Shown: positions 55,508 to 64,000 of the stretch, one piece after another
How the letters are laid out: each line of letters begins with the position of its first letter
How positions within the stretch are numbered: the stretch's first letter is position 1
NCBI RefSeq assembly: GCF_029433255.1
Contig: NZ_JAQTHU010000001.1
Location: 186,001 to 250,000, forward strand
Source of the DNA: Lactobacillus sp. ESL0791
Lineage (GTDB): Bacteria > Bacillota > Bacilli > Lactobacillales > Lactobacillaceae
Reading direction: 5' to 3'
DNA length: 64,000 nt
Translations under genes and position numbers: made by a program
The notes under the pieces: model-generated
Told to the model about the DNA's origin: nothing
The model's input: the letters and a program-made list of their open reading frames with translations, nothing else
Databases searched by the model: none

Positions 55508-55595
55508 CTATACCAGTTGTAGCTTGTTTAAGCAGTTCACAGATCATGTACAGAAACACGTAAGCGTACTAGTGAGATCTGATCAGTCACAGGTG
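55508..55595 (+). other. Possible structured RNA segment before a terminator
   Basis: AGATC with inner GTAC (near 55540-55552) pairs with GTAC and GATCT (near 55566-55580), giving a long imperfect hairpin. This leads directly into the terminator hairpin at 55596-55624. The segment may be the 3' end of the preceding mRNA or a small RNA. Confidence 0.35.
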
Positions 55596-55624
55596 CAAAA
55601 AGCGGTCCTTAGGGATCGTTTTTT
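55596..55624 (+). terminator. Terminator after the small membrane protein gene
   Basis: AAAAAGCGGTCC pairs with GGATCGTTTTTT (two wobbles) around a four-base loop. Confidence 0.75.
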
Positions 55625-55632
55625 GATGCAAC

Positions 55633-55672
55633 AAAACAACCACTAACGTTACATAATTAGTGGTTGTTTTTT
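55633..55672. terminator. Terminator of the lysine operon (bidirectional)
   Basis: AAAACAACCACTAA pairs with TTAGTGGTTGTTTT around a ten-base loop. It stands 30 bases after the asd stop in minus orientation and also faces the plus-strand genes. Confidence 0.88.
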
Positions 55673-55700
55673 CAATTCATCCTATTTTGCTATATTATCT

Positions 55701-56750
55701 TTAAATCAATCCGTCCTTGACCAAACATTCCGCGATTTCGACCGTGTTCCAGGCTGCACCTTTTAGCAGATTGTCGGAAACAACCCACATATTAAAGGCG
55801 CCCGGATTTTCCGCGTCAGCACGCAGGCGGCCAACAAAAGTTTCCCGCTTGCCAGCAGCAGTTAACGGCTGCGGATAAAGCTGCTCGTCGGGATCATCCT
55901 GAACGACAATTCCTGGGAAACCTTCTAAAACGCGGCGCAAGTCGCTTGGCTTGGCCGTCTTGTCGTCAACCGTGAAGTAAACAGATTCGCCGTGACCCAG
56001 TTCAACGGGTACCCGCACACAGGTGGCAGTGACCTTGATTTCTGGGCTGTCCATATCATCCAACATGATTTTCTTGGTTTCGTGAATCATTTTCCATTCT
56101 TCATGAGTATAACCATCTGGTTCAAACACATCAATTTGCGGTAATAAATTAAATGCCAAAGGATAGTGGTGTGCCTCACCTTTGACCGGGGTGATTTCGG
56201 CAGTCATTGGTTCATTATTTAAGCGCTGCTGCGCCTGGTGCAGCAGTTCATTCCACGCTGCCTGGCCCGCTCCGGAAACAGCTTGGTAAGTTGAAACGAT
56301 TATCTGTTTTAAGCCATAAGCCTGCCGGATCGGTTCCAATGCCAATACCATTTGAATAGTTGAACAATTAGGATTGGCAATGATGCCGTGATGCTTTTTT
56401 AGTGCCTGGCGGTTAACTTCAGGAATGACCAATGGCACTTCGGGATCCATGCGGAAAGCGCTAGTGTTATCAACGCAGACCGCCCCGTTTTTAACAGCAA
56501 TTGGCAGAAATTTTTGTGAGACACTGCCGCCGGCAGAGGCCAACACTAGATCAACATTCTTGAATGAATTGGGGGTCGTTTCTTCAACCGTCAGCTCCTG
56601 ATCCTTGAATTTCAATGTTTTTCCGGCCGATCGTTTTGAAGCCAGTAGTCGCAGATTTTTTACGGGAATGTCTGATTGGGCCAATTGACTGATGAGCCTG
56701 CCGCCCACTGCGCCGGTCGCTCCTAGAATCGCAACATTATAACCATTCAT
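55701..56750 (-). CDS. asd: Aspartate-semialdehyde dehydrogenase
   Basis: Asd reduces aspartyl phosphate to aspartate semialdehyde with NADPH. The 349-residue protein has GATGAVGGRLI at the N-terminus, the catalytic cysteine in NPNCSTIQ near 127, and GEAHHYPLAFN with the later histidine in ELGHGESVYF. Length and order are normal. It is last in the lysine operon lysA-dapD-dapL-dapA-dapB-patA-asd. AGGAAG precedes the ATG. Confidence 0.96.
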   Translation of the reverse strand: MNGYNVAILGATGAVGGRLISQLAQSDIPVKNLRLLASKRSAGKTLKFKDQELTVEETTPNSFKNVDLVLASAGGSVSQKFLPIAVKNGAVCVDNTSAFRMDPEVPLVIPEVNRQALKKHHGIIANPNCSTIQMVLALEPIRQAYGLKQIIVSTYQAVSGAGQAAWNELLHQAQQRLNNEPMTAEITPVKGEAHHYPLAFNLLPQIDVFEPDGYTHEEWKMIHETKKIMLDDMDSPEIKVTATCVRVPVELGHGESVYFTVDDKTAKPSDLRRVLEGFPGIVVQDDPDEQLYPQPLTAAGKRETFVGRLRADAENPGAFNMWVVSDNLLKGAAWNTVEIAECLVKDGLI

Positions 56751-56766
56751 TGTAATTACTTCCTTA

Positions 56767-57945
56767 TTATTTATTTAAAAAATTCTTGATGCGGCTTAAT
56801 GCCAGTTGAATATTTTCTGGACTGGCTGCATAAGAAAAGCGGATATAACCTTCGCCGCCGTTGCCGAAAACACTGCCGGGCACGCAGCCGACAAGTGCTT
56901 TGTGTGCCAGTTGTCTGGCGAATTCCATGTCATCATCATGATATTGCTGCGGAATTTTAGCAAAAAGATAAAATGCGCCTTCTGGAGGGATGACCTTGAA
57001 ACCTAAGTCAGTTAGACCCGTACTCATTAGTTCCTGCCGCTTGCGGTAAATTTTGACTGACTCTTTAGGATCCTGATCGCCCTTAACTGACAATGCTTCG
57101 GTTGCGGCTGCCTGGGTTGCATTAGGTGAAGTCGTTACCAGCAAGCCGTGAATTTTAGCAAATGATTTCGCAATTGCCTGCGGTGCTGCAATGTAGCCCA
57201 CACGATAGCCGGTCATTGCGTGCGACTTGGACAAGCCGTTAATTAAAATTGTTCGTTCCGGAATGTCTCGGGCAATAGAATAGTGTTCCATTCCGTAGAC
57301 TAGCTCGCAGTAAATTTCGTCCGCAATTACATAGAGTTGGTGCTGCTTGAGAATGGCAGCCAATTCTTTGAGCAGCTTAGCCGGATATTCCCGGCCGGTA
57401 GGATTGTTCGGGTAATTTAAGATGATGCCTTTTGCCTGGGGATGTTCTGCCAAGGCCCGCTTCAGGTCTTCCGGCTGCAGCAAGAAATCGCTGCCAGAGG
57501 TATCAAGCACCACCGTTTTTGCTCCCAATAAATCTAACAGGGAAAAGTATAGGGCATATGACGGTGCTGGCACTAAGACCTCATCGCCTGGATTAAAGAG
57601 GGAGAAAAAGGTTGCTGCCAAGGCTTCCGTTGCCCCAACCGTAACGATAATTTCTGAATCAGGGTCATAATCCAGGTTTTGTTTCCGTTTTAAAAAAGCG
57701 CTGATTGCTGCCCGCAGTTTGGGATTGCCGGTAGGTTTGCCGTAATGCGATTCGTTGTTGGCAATGCTGGCAATTGCCGCCTGTTTGACATGTTCCGGTG
57801 TATTTAAATCCGGTTCGCCCAAGGTTAGTTTAATGATTCCCGGAATATCGGAAATTTCTTGGTCAAACTTACGGATACCTGATGGTTCTGTTCCGGCTAA
57901 TAGCCGGCTTTGTATTTCTTCTAAATCTATTGCTAATTCTGGCAT
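56767..57945 (-). CDS. patA: Aminotransferase, probable N-acetyl-LL-diaminopimelate aminotransferase
   Basis: This 392-residue class I aminotransferase has the PLP lysine in NGLSKSHAMTGYRVGY near 233, NYPNNPTGREY near 176 and YADEIYCELVY as DEIY region. In the acetylase pathway it converts N-acetyl-2-amino-6-oxopimelate with glutamate to N-acetyl-LL-diaminopimelate. The operon position next to dapD and dapL supports that step over general aromatic transamination. It starts behind AAGGAGG and lies 16 bases upstream of asd. Confidence 0.88.
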   Translation of the reverse strand: MPELAIDLEEIQSRLLAGTEPSGIRKFDQEISDIPGIIKLTLGEPDLNTPEHVKQAAIASIANNESHYGKPTGNPKLRAAISAFLKRKQNLDYDPDSEIIVTVGATEALAATFFSLFNPGDEVLVPAPSYALYFSLLDLLGAKTVVLDTSGSDFLLQPEDLKRALAEHPQAKGIILNYPNNPTGREYPAKLLKELAAILKQHQLYVIADEIYCELVYGMEHYSIARDIPERTILINGLSKSHAMTGYRVGYIAAPQAIAKSFAKIHGLLVTTSPNATQAAATEALSVKGDQDPKESVKIYRKRQELMSTGLTDLGFKVIPPEGAFYLFAKIPQQYHDDDMEFARQLAHKALVGCVPGSVFGNGGEGYIRFSYAASPENIQLALSRIKNFLNK

Positions 57946-57966
57946 GATAAGCCTCCTTATTGATTA

Positions 57967-58734
57967 CTAAAGGATATTTTCTAAGCCAATGACTAATCCC
58001 GTTAGTTGCATAACATTTTTTAACGCAAGTTCAACTCCGTGCATAAAGGAATGGCGGTCAAATGAATCTTGCCTGATGGTTAAAGCCTCGCCGTCGCCGC
58101 CAAACAGCACCTGTTCGTGGGCGATATAGCCGGGCAGACGCACAGAGTGGACGGGAACGCCGTAGCAGTCTTTGCCGCGGGCAGCGTTATCGTTAAAATT
58201 GGCCTTGACCTTGGGATCACGGCTTTGGGCAATTACTTGTGCAGTTTTGAGTGCGGTTCCCGAAGGTGCATCCTGTTTATCTGCGTGGTGCATCTCAATA
58301 ACTTCGGCATCGGGAAAGTAGGCCGCCGCGATTTGGGCAAATTTCATTAATAAAACTGCAGATAGCCCGAAGTTAGGGGCAATGAGCCCGCCGACCTTGT
58401 TTTGCTTAGCCAGGGCAGTCAATTCTGCTACCTGATCATCGGTTAGGCCCGAGGTCCCAATCACGGGGCGAATTTTATGTTCAAGGGCAAACTTGGTATT
58501 TTCATAAACCGCACTTGGCACCGTAAAGTCAATCCAAACATCATATTGGCCGCTAATGGCCGCTAGAGTTTGAAAAATTTTAACGTCTTGGTTTAAGTGA
58601 TAATCACTTGGCTTGGTGCTTGCCAGTTTGGGAGCAAAGACAGCAGTTACTTGGTAACCGGGCATTGACTGCACTAATTCGACTGCCTGCTTACCCATGG
58701 CACCATTAAAACCGGCAACTAAAACCTTAATCAT
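57967..58734 (-). CDS. dapB: 4-hydroxy-tetrahydrodipicolinate reductase
   Basis: DapB reduces the product of DapA to tetrahydrodipicolinate with NAD(P)H. The 255-residue protein has the nucleotide motif GFNGAMGKQA at 8-17, TVPSAVYEN, and the family motif MHHADKQDAPSGTA with catalytic His and Lys near 147-160. It overlaps dapA by eight bases behind AGGAG. Confidence 0.95.
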   Translation of the reverse strand: MIKVLVAGFNGAMGKQAVELVQSMPGYQVTAVFAPKLASTKPSDYHLNQDVKIFQTLAAISGQYDVWIDFTVPSAVYENTKFALEHKIRPVIGTSGLTDDQVAELTALAKQNKVGGLIAPNFGLSAVLLMKFAQIAAAYFPDAEVIEMHHADKQDAPSGTALKTAQVIAQSRDPKVKANFNDNAARGKDCYGVPVHSVRLPGYIAHEQVLFGGDGEALTIRQDSFDRHSFMHGVELALKNVMQLTGLVIGLENIL

Positions 58735-59653
58735 TGCTTTCTCCTAATTCTAAAACTATTGGCTGGTGTAAGTCGTCGTGCGGCATCCCCAGTCGATGTG
58801 CTAATTGCTGTTCTTCTTTGGCAGTTAGGTCAACAATCGGTAGGCGGCAGCCGCCTGTATGGAAGCCTTGCGCATTTAACAGTGCTTTAACTCCAGATGG
58901 GGACGGGAACATGAACAAGGCATCCATCTTAGGGGTCAACTTGCGCTGCCATGCGCCTGCTTCGGCAACATTTCCTGCCTCGAGAGCGTCATACATCTGC
59001 CGCATCTGGTCGCCGTAAACATGTGAAGCAACCGAAATAATTCCCTGCGCCCCGATTGCCTTGGCGGCTAACGATTGATCATCTTCGCCGCTGTAAACTA
59101 AGAAACCTTTAGGTGCATGTTCAACCAAATATTCCAGGTCTTCAATTGTCGTACACTGCTTAACGCCGATAATTTTCGGATTTTTAGCTAATTCTAAAAT
59201 CGTCTCGTTAGCCATAGTTACACCAGTGCGGCCGGGAATATTATAAATGATGATTGGCAGCGCCGAATTATCAGCAACTGCCGTGTAATGAGCCAGCATC
59301 CCGCGCTGATTAGGTTTGTTATAGTAAGGAACAACCACCAGCAGTGCGGTGATTCCGTCAATCTGATTGACCCGCCTGCTTAGATCAATTGTTGCCTGGG
59401 TATTGTTTGAGCCGGTTCCTGCCACGATCGGAACGCGTCCGTCAACGATCTCGACAAATTTTTGGTAAAGGGCCACTTTTTCATCGTTGGTCAAGGTCGC
59501 AACTTCACCGGTTGTTCCGCCAACGATAAAGCCCTGGCTGCTGTGGTCAATCAGGTGGTTGACCAGCTCGGATAAACCAGCATAATTAATTGTTCCGTCT
59601 TCATTAAAAGGGGTAATGATTGCCGTTAAAATTTCGGCGTCTTGTAATAACAT
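58727..59653 (-). CDS. dapA: 4-hydroxy-tetrahydrodipicolinate synthase
   Basis: DapA condenses pyruvate and aspartate semialdehyde. The 308-residue TIM barrel has GGTTGEVATLT near 45, the tyrosine in IIYNIPGRTG near 137 and the Schiff-base lysine in IGVKQCT near 165. AGAAAGG precedes the ATG. It sits between dapL and dapB in the operon. Confidence 0.96.
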   Translation of the reverse strand: MLLQDAEILTAIITPFNEDGTINYAGLSELVNHLIDHSSQGFIVGGTTGEVATLTNDEKVALYQKFVEIVDGRVPIVAGTGSNNTQATIDLSRRVNQIDGITALLVVVPYYNKPNQRGMLAHYTAVADNSALPIIIYNIPGRTGVTMANETILELAKNPKIIGVKQCTTIEDLEYLVEHAPKGFLVYSGEDDQSLAAKAIGAQGIISVASHVYGDQMRQMYDALEAGNVAEAGAWQRKLTPKMDALFMFPSPSGVKALLNAQGFHTGGCRLPIVDLTAKEEQQLAHRLGMPHDDLHQPIVLELGESND

Positions 59654-59680
59654 ATTTTTGCCTTTCTACATCTAAATTAA

Positions 59681-60838
59681 TCAATCTTGCATTCTTGTCT
59701 TTAAAAAACTGATCACGGTATTCATTCCGGGCATGATTGCTGCCTCGTCTGGGGCAAAAGTTGCCGAATGAAGTGCACCGTGTTTGCCGACACCCAGCCA
59801 AAACATGGCACCGGGAATTTTGCTTAACAGATAGCCGAAGTCTTCTCCGGTCATGGCTGGTGCGGTTTCAACATAAGTAATTTCCGGCTGCTTTTTTAAG
59901 AAAGAGATCAGTTTTTTAGTTAAGTGCTGATCATTTTCAACGGGAAAGTAACCTCCCTGATTAAACTTGATCTTAACTTGGGCCTGGTAGCTGGTGGCGA
60001 TTCCCTGGGCTACTTCATCCAAGCGTTGTTTGATCTGTTCAATGACTGTCTGGGTTAATCCGCGGATGGTTCCTTCGATGTGCGCATAACCGGCAATCGC
60101 GTTGCGCACGCTGCCAGCCCGGATCTTGCCGAGGGTAATTACCCCGGCCTTGAGCGGATCAATGCTGCGGGAAATAATGGTTTGCACCTGGCCGATGAAT
60201 TGGCCCGCGGCCACGATCATGTCATTAGCATTTTGGGGATAGGCTGCATGACCATCCTGTCCGTAAAAATCAACGTCGATTTCGGTTGTCCCAGCAAAGA
60301 GTGTGCCCAGTCTAGTGCCAATTGTGCCGGTGTCAAGCTCGGGCGTGTCGTGCAGGGCATAGATTTCGTCTACGGCAAATTCTTTGCTAAAAAGCTGCTT
60401 GTCGTATGCCAGTTTTGCACCGCTTTCGCTTTCTTCGGCCGGTTGAAAAAAGAATACAAGGTTATCACGGGGCTGGTTGGCTGCAAAGTAGCTCAAAGCC
60501 CCAACTGCAACCGTCATGTGCAGGTCATGCCCGCATGCATGCATGACACCGGGATGAGTTGACGAATAGGGAAGCCCGGTGTCTTCCGTGATTGGCAGTC
60601 CGTCAATATCTGCCCGGTAGCCAATGGTTTTTTGCGGCTGCTTTCCCTCTACGTGAACCATAATTGCGGTTGGCAGTTCAGGAAAGGTCTTAACTGTCAG
60701 ATAGTCTTGCGGCATGTCCTGGATTGCGGTCAACAATAATTTTTGCGTTTGCTTTTCTTTCAGAGCCAGTTCCGGAATTTGGTGTAATTTGCGCCGAATC
60801 TGAATCAGATCTTTTTCTGTAAGCTGGGTCATTTTCAC
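59681..60838 (-). CDS. dapL: N-acetyldiaminopimelate deacetylase (M20 family)
   Basis: This metallo-amidohydrolase removes acetate from N-acetyl-LL-diaminopimelate. The 385-residue protein has the metal site HACGHDLHM near 98, the catalytic FFQPAEES near 131, and [10 protein letters not shown] near 340. The GTG at 60838 overlaps the dapD stop in GTGA; an ATG at 60832 is also possible. It forms with dapD and patA the acetylase branch. The name dapL is also used for an unrelated aminotransferase; here it means the deacetylase. Confidence 0.92.
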   Translation of the reverse strand: MKMTQLTEKDLIQIRRKLHQIPELALKEKQTQKLLLTAIQDMPQDYLTVKTFPELPTAIMVHVEGKQPQKTIGYRADIDGLPITEDTGLPYSSTHPGVMHACGHDLHMTVAVGALSYFAANQPRDNLVFFFQPAEESESGAKLAYDKQLFSKEFAVDEIYALHDTPELDTGTIGTRLGTLFAGTTEIDVDFYGQDGHAAYPQNANDMIVAAGQFIGQVQTIISRSIDPLKAGVITLGKIRAGSVRNAIAGYAHIEGTIRGLTQTVIEQIKQRLDEVAQGIATSYQAQVKIKFNQGGYFPVENDQHLTKKLISFLKKQPEITYVETAPAMTGEDFGYLLSKIPGAMFWLGVGKHGALHSATFAPDEAAIMPGMNTVISFLKTRMQD

Positions 60839-61542
60839 AATTTCCGCAGCTTAGACTCTAGGCCGGTCTTGCTTTTTGTTTCAGCATCCACCTGCTTGAT
60901 AACCTTGGCCGGCACACCCGCGACGACGGTATTAGGAGCCACATCTTCAGTGACGACGGCTCCGGCCCCGATCACGGCATTGTTACCAACCTGAACACCT
61001 TCAAGCACAACGGCGTTGGCCCCAATTAGGACGTTATCGCCAATGGTAACGGGCTTAGCAGAAGCCGGTTCAATCACGCCAGCTAAAACAGCGTTGGCGC
61101 CAAGGTGAACATTTTGCCCGACAATGGCTCTGCCGCCGACGACGGCGCCCATATCGATCATTGAATTAGCACCAATTTCAGCGCCAATATTGATGACTGC
61201 GCCCATCATGATCACGGCCTGGGTTCCGATTTTTACCTGGTCGCGGATGATGGCACCGGGTTCAATCCGGGCATTGATTTTTTTAAAATCAAGCAGAGGA
61301 ACCGCCGAATTGCGGGCTTCATTTTCGATGTGATAAGCACTGATCAAGTCTGCATTGCTTTTCAAAAAGGGTTCAACTTCATGCCAATCCCCAAATAAGA
61401 TTCCGACCCGCTCGTCTAAAAAGGCCTGAATGCTGTCGGGAACGGATAGATTCTGTAAATCCCCCTTGAGGTAAACCTTAACGGGTGTTTTTTTGCTTGC
61501 ATTGCCGATAAAATCAATAATTTCCTGTGCATTTTGTCCCAT
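60835..61542 (-). CDS. dapD: Tetrahydrodipicolinate N-acetyltransferase
   Basis: DapD (DapH in Bacillus) acetylates tetrahydrodipicolinate with acetyl-CoA. The 235-residue protein has an N-terminal alpha/beta part with [10 protein letters not shown] and a left-handed beta helix of hexapeptide repeats (about 90-210, such as [19 protein letters not shown] as two repeats). The ATG at 61542 follows AAGGAG directly; an upstream ATG at 61560 lies inside lysA and before that SD. Confidence 0.94.
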   Translation of the reverse strand: MGQNAQEIIDFIGNASKKTPVKVYLKGDLQNLSVPDSIQAFLDERVGILFGDWHEVEPFLKSNADLISAYHIENEARNSAVPLLDFKKINARIEPGAIIRDQVKIGTQAVIMMGAVINIGAEIGANSMIDMGAVVGGRAIVGQNVHLGANAVLAGVIEPASAKPVTIGDNVLIGANAVVLEGVQVGNNAVIGAGAVVTEDVAPNTVVAGVPAKVIKQVDAETKSKTGLESKLRKL

Positions 61543-61552
61543 TGTTAACTCC

Positions 61553-62842
61553 TTATTCATAATCTAGGTCTAACCTAGTTAAATCGCTGCTGTTTTCTCG
61601 TTTGACTACCAATTTGGCTTGACCATCTTCGGCAAAAACCACGGCCGGTCGGCCCACCCGGTTATAATTGGAGGCCATTGAATAACCGTAAGCTCCAGTC
61701 GCCAGGACGGCTAAGATATCGCCCGGGGCATTGACCGGCAGTTCCTGTTTTTCTATTAAAATATCGCCCGATTCGCAATAACGGCCGGCAATAGTTACCG
61801 TTTCATGGATCTTGCCCAAGGGATTGTTGGCTAAAACAGCCCGGTACTGCGCCTGGTAGAGCGCGGGGCGGATATTGTCGCCCATTCCGCCATCGACACT
61901 CAAGTAAGTGCGTACACCAGGAATTTCTTTGCGTGCTCCAATCGTGTAGAGGCTGTAGCCGGCTTCGCCGACAATTGACCGTCCGGGTTCAATCCAGACT
62001 GCCGGCAGTTTCAACGAAGTATTGGCAATTTCGTCTTTTAAGGTTTTCGCCATGCTGGAAACGAAAGCTGCGGGTTCAAGCGGCTTGTCTTCCGCAGTGT
62101 ACTTGATGCCGAAGCCGCCGCCGAAGTTTAAAACTTGTGGCTGGTAGCCGTATTTTTCGTACCAGGTATTGGCTAGCTGGACCATTTTTTTGACCAGTGC
62201 GGTGAAGCCGTCCACTGCCATGATCTGTGAACCGATGTGTGCGTGGTAGCCAAGCAAATTAAGATGTGGATTAGCCAGAACCAGTTGCAGGGCTTTTTCC
62301 GCTTGACCGGAGGCAAGGTCAAAGCCAAATTTGCTGTCCACCTGTCCGGTTTGGATGTATTCATGGGTATGAGCCGAGATGCCGGGGGCTAGCCGCAGCA
62401 TGACATTTACTCGCGTGTTTTTATTGTCCAGCAATTGGGCAAGTAATTCTAATTCATAAAAATTATCGATGATAATAGTCCCCACGTGCTGCTTAAGTGC
62501 CAATTCCAGTTCCGCGGGGGTTTTGTTGTTGCCGTGAAAGCTGATATTTTTCATCGGGAAGCCAGCCGCTACCGCGGTCATTAATTCACCGGCGGAAACA
62601 ACATCAAGGTGACCGTGTTCTTGGGCGACAACCTGATCGATTGCCTTGACGGAGAAGGCTTTACTGGCATAGCTGATGGCATATTTTAACCCGGTTTGGG
62701 CAAAAGCGCGATGCAGCTGCCGAAATTGTTTGCGAATTTGGCCGACATCGTATACATATAGCGGTGTCCCAAATTCTTTTGCTAGGGTAAGCGCATCGCA
62801 GCCGCCGATTGTTAAGTGTCCCTGTGAATTTACTTTGACCAA
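61553..62842 (-). CDS. lysA: Diaminopimelate decarboxylase
   Basis: LysA makes lysine from meso-diaminopimelate. The 429-residue PLP enzyme has the PLP lysine in [10 protein letters not shown] near 60, HIGSQIM near 202, GGGFGIKY near 245, [11 protein letters not shown], and the CESGDIL motif near 358. The start is TTG at 62842, seven bases after CGGAGGG. It is first in the operon behind the lysine riboswitch. No epimerase dapF is in the window. Confidence 0.96.
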   Translation of the reverse strand: MVKVNSQGHLTIGGCDALTLAKEFGTPLYVYDVGQIRKQFRQLHRAFAQTGLKYAISYASKAFSVKAIDQVVAQEHGHLDVVSAGELMTAVAAGFPMKNISFHGNNKTPAELELALKQHVGTIIIDNFYELELLAQLLDNKNTRVNVMLRLAPGISAHTHEYIQTGQVDSKFGFDLASGQAEKALQLVLANPHLNLLGYHAHIGSQIMAVDGFTALVKKMVQLANTWYEKYGYQPQVLNFGGGFGIKYTAEDKPLEPAAFVSSMAKTLKDEIANTSLKLPAVWIEPGRSIVGEAGYSLYTIGARKEIPGVRTYLSVDGGMGDNIRPALYQAQYRAVLANNPLGKIHETVTIAGRYCESGDILIEKQELPVNAPGDILAVLATGAYGYSMASNYNRVGRPAVVFAEDGQAKLVVKRENSSDLTRLDLDYE

Positions 62843-62868
62843 GTTTTGTCCCTCCGAAATTAGCTAAT

Positions 62869-62907
62869 AAAAAAGGTTCTTTTGTTTGCGCTGAAACAAA
62901 AGAACCT
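62869..62907 (-). terminator. Terminator of the lysine riboswitch
   Basis: On the minus strand AGGTTCTTTTGTTT pairs with AAACAAAAGAACCT around a six-base loop and ends in six T. It lies between aptamer and lysA. Confidence 0.92.
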
Positions 62908-62929
62908 GATTAATTTATCTGGTATCAAT

Positions 62930-63100
62930 TTGTCGGAAGCGCTCCGTAGAATTCTACGACAGTCCATAGCTTATTCACCTATGACCCAGCTGCTAATCCA
63001 AGCTTGTGAATTAACGCTTCGGCAGCTCTCCCTTTCAGTTAGCTTCTCGGCCAAGCAAAGCTCCGCTAACTTACTGATGATCGTTGCGACCTCTTCGATT
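62930..63100 (-). promoter_or_regulatory. Lysine riboswitch (L box)
   Basis: The minus strand has the L-box blocks in order: AGAGGTCGCAACGAT, AGTAAGTT, CTGAAAGGGAGAGCTGCC, GAAGCG, GCTGGGTCATAGGTGAA, GGACTGTCGTAGA and GGAGCGCTTCCG. It controls the whole operon lysA to asd by termination at 62869-62907 when lysine is bound. Confidence 0.95.
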
Positions 63101-63106
63101 GCATAA

Positions 63107-63135
63107 ATATTATATTATTTTTACATCACTGTCAA
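63107..63135 (-). promoter_or_regulatory. Promoter of the lysine operon
   Basis: Minus-strand TTGACA (63135-63130) and TAATAT (63112-63107) are spaced by 17 bases. A TATAAT overlaps with 15-base spacing. The riboswitch starts just downstream. Confidence 0.82.
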
Positions 63136-63185
63136 TAATATTAAGAAAAAACTTTGCCATTTGTTAAAAATAAAAAATAATTGAG

Positions 63186-63213
63186 TTGCAGATTATAAAA
63201 TTAATGCTAAAAT
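63186..63213 (+). promoter_or_regulatory. Promoter of lysC
   Basis: TTGCAG (63186-63191) and TAAAAT (63208-63213) are spaced by 16 bases. About 50 bases of leader remain before the ATG, too short for a lysine riboswitch. Confidence 0.65.
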
Positions 63214-63270
63214 GCAACTTAACTTTTCAGGTTTTGAAAAATAATAAGTTTTGTAAAAGGAATTGACAAA

Positions 63271-64000
63271 ATGAAAGTAGTTAAGTTTGGTGGCAGCTCG
63301 CTGGCGGATGGGCCGCATTTTGAAAAAATAATTGATATTATTCAGGCTGATCCCGCCAGGCAGATAATTGTGACATCGGCACCGGGCAAAAGGTCTGCTT
63401 CCGACAATAAAGTGACCGATCTGTTAATTACATATGCGAAAATGGTTCTGCAAAAACAGGATGTGGCAGAAATCCGCCAGCAGATTTGGTGGCGTTATCA
63501 AGCAATTGCTGATTATTTTTCTGTTGGTGCAGAGGAACTGGCACCGTTAAAACAGGTTTTATGGCAATTGGCGGAAAATGAATATCCTGATGCGGAATAT
63601 TTACTGGCTGCTTTTAAGGCGCACGGCGAGATTTTGAATGCAAAACTGTTGAGTCTGGTTTTACAAAAATTAGGGGTGAAGGCACATTTTGCCAGCTGCG
63701 GTGAACTAGGGATTAGAGTCACGCCTGTTCCCAGTGATGCGGCAGTCTTAGACGATACCTACCGCAATTTGGCAAATTATCAGCTGCCAGAAGGCTGTCT
63801 GGTTGTTCCCGGTTTTTACGGTCTTACGGCTGCCGGGCAGATTGCAACTTTTTCTCGGGGCGGCTCTGATATCACGGGAGCGATTTTGGCCCGCGGGTTC
63901 AAGGCAGACGTTTACGAAAACTTTACCGATGTTGATGCGATTTATGCGGTTGATCCCAGAATCGTGGCTCATCCGCAGCCGATTGCCAAGATGACATACC
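63271..64000 (+). CDS. lysC: Aspartate kinase, 3' end outside the window
   Basis: LysC phosphorylates aspartate, the first step toward lysine, threonine and methionine. The visible 243 residues start with KVVKFGGSSLADG, the nucleotide motif, and include FSRGGSDITGAILA near 195 and YENFTDVDAIYAVDPR near 215. The regulatory ACT domains would lie beyond the right edge. AAAGGAATTG precedes the ATG at 63271. It is divergent from the lysine operon and seems free of the riboswitch. Confidence 0.95.
   Translation, partial: MKVVKFGGSSLADGPHFEKIIDIIQADPARQIIVTSAPGKRSASDNKVTDLLITYAKMVLQKQDVAEIRQQIWWRYQAIADYFSVGAEELAPLKQVLWQLAENEYPDAEYLLAAFKAHGEILNAKLLSLVLQKLGVKAHFASCGELGIRVTPVPSDAAVLDDTYRNLANYQLPEGCLVVPGFYGLTAAGQIATFSRGGSDITGAILARGFKADVYENFTDVDAIYAVDPRIVAHPQPIAKMTY

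Overview
The window reads as the chromosome of a low-GC lactic acid bacterium of the family Lactobacillaceae, most likely Lactobacillus in the strict sense. The clues are the number of PTS operons of several families, an Apf-like surface protein, PepN, thiamine salvage without de novo synthesis genes, the acetylated diaminopimelate lysine route, a tyrosine T-box, LicT-type antitermination sites, and frequent TTG and GTG starts behind strong Shine-Dalgarno (SD) sequences. The many sugar systems would suit a gut species such as a bee or vertebrate symbiont. The species cannot be fixed from this sequence. No rRNA, tRNA, CRISPR array, complete prophage or intact insertion sequence was seen.

Layout. 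1-359 is the tail of an unrecognised protein, followed by 0.7 kb of very AT-rich noncoding DNA. 1073-7956 is the most unusual block: a PRD-type activator, a KDPG-type aldolase, a three-part Gat-family PTS, a D-galactonate dehydratase homologue and a phosphotriesterase-family hydrolase. Read together they outline a kinase-free route for an aldonate or aldonolactone, phosphorylated on entry. 8121-10577 is thiMDE under a TPP riboswitch, and the matching precursor permease at 19061-20236 has its own TPP riboswitch. 10722-16009 holds a drug/metabolite transporter, a RelB/DinJ-like antitoxin paired with a MazF/PemK-like toxin, a TetR regulator coupled to a divergent second LepA, and a GatD plus ASCH pair. 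16195-19009 is glpK, a tyrosine phosphatase and a macro-domain protein.

20500-25155 is a classical beta-glucoside operon (antiterminator, PTS IIBCA, 6-phospho-beta-glucosidase) with two antitermination sites. Then come a HigBA-like module, an efflux pump, an unknown membrane protein, an Apf-like protein and pepN. 31635-36091 is a mannose-family PTS with its own antiterminator and a Nif3-family protein but no glycosidase. Facing it at 36170-40083 is another beta-glucoside-type PTS with an antiterminator and an HSL-family esterase. 40171-46110 carries an orphan HicB-like antitoxin and cell-envelope genes (LCP ligase, PlsY-like acyltransferase, a 989-residue LTA-synthase-like protein).

46141-47658 is a T-box-controlled tyrS. 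47695-51964 holds a GtrA/GtrB/GT-C style three-component glycosylation set and a second GT-C enzyme. Next are a CofE-like ligase, a six-unit decamer array, an MFS sugar porter and a decayed RhuM region with two small membrane proteins. 55701-62842 is the whole lysine/diaminopimelate operon (lysA, dapD, dapL, dapA, dapB, patA, asd on the minus strand) behind a lysine riboswitch. A divergent aspartate kinase runs off the right edge.

Regulation is dominated by leader RNAs. I see two TPP riboswitches, one lysine riboswitch, one T-box and four LicT-type antiterminator/terminator pairs. By eye the blocks at about 360-7956, 25200-25940, 31620-36100 and 54330-55510 are more AT-rich than the rest, which suggests accessory DNA.
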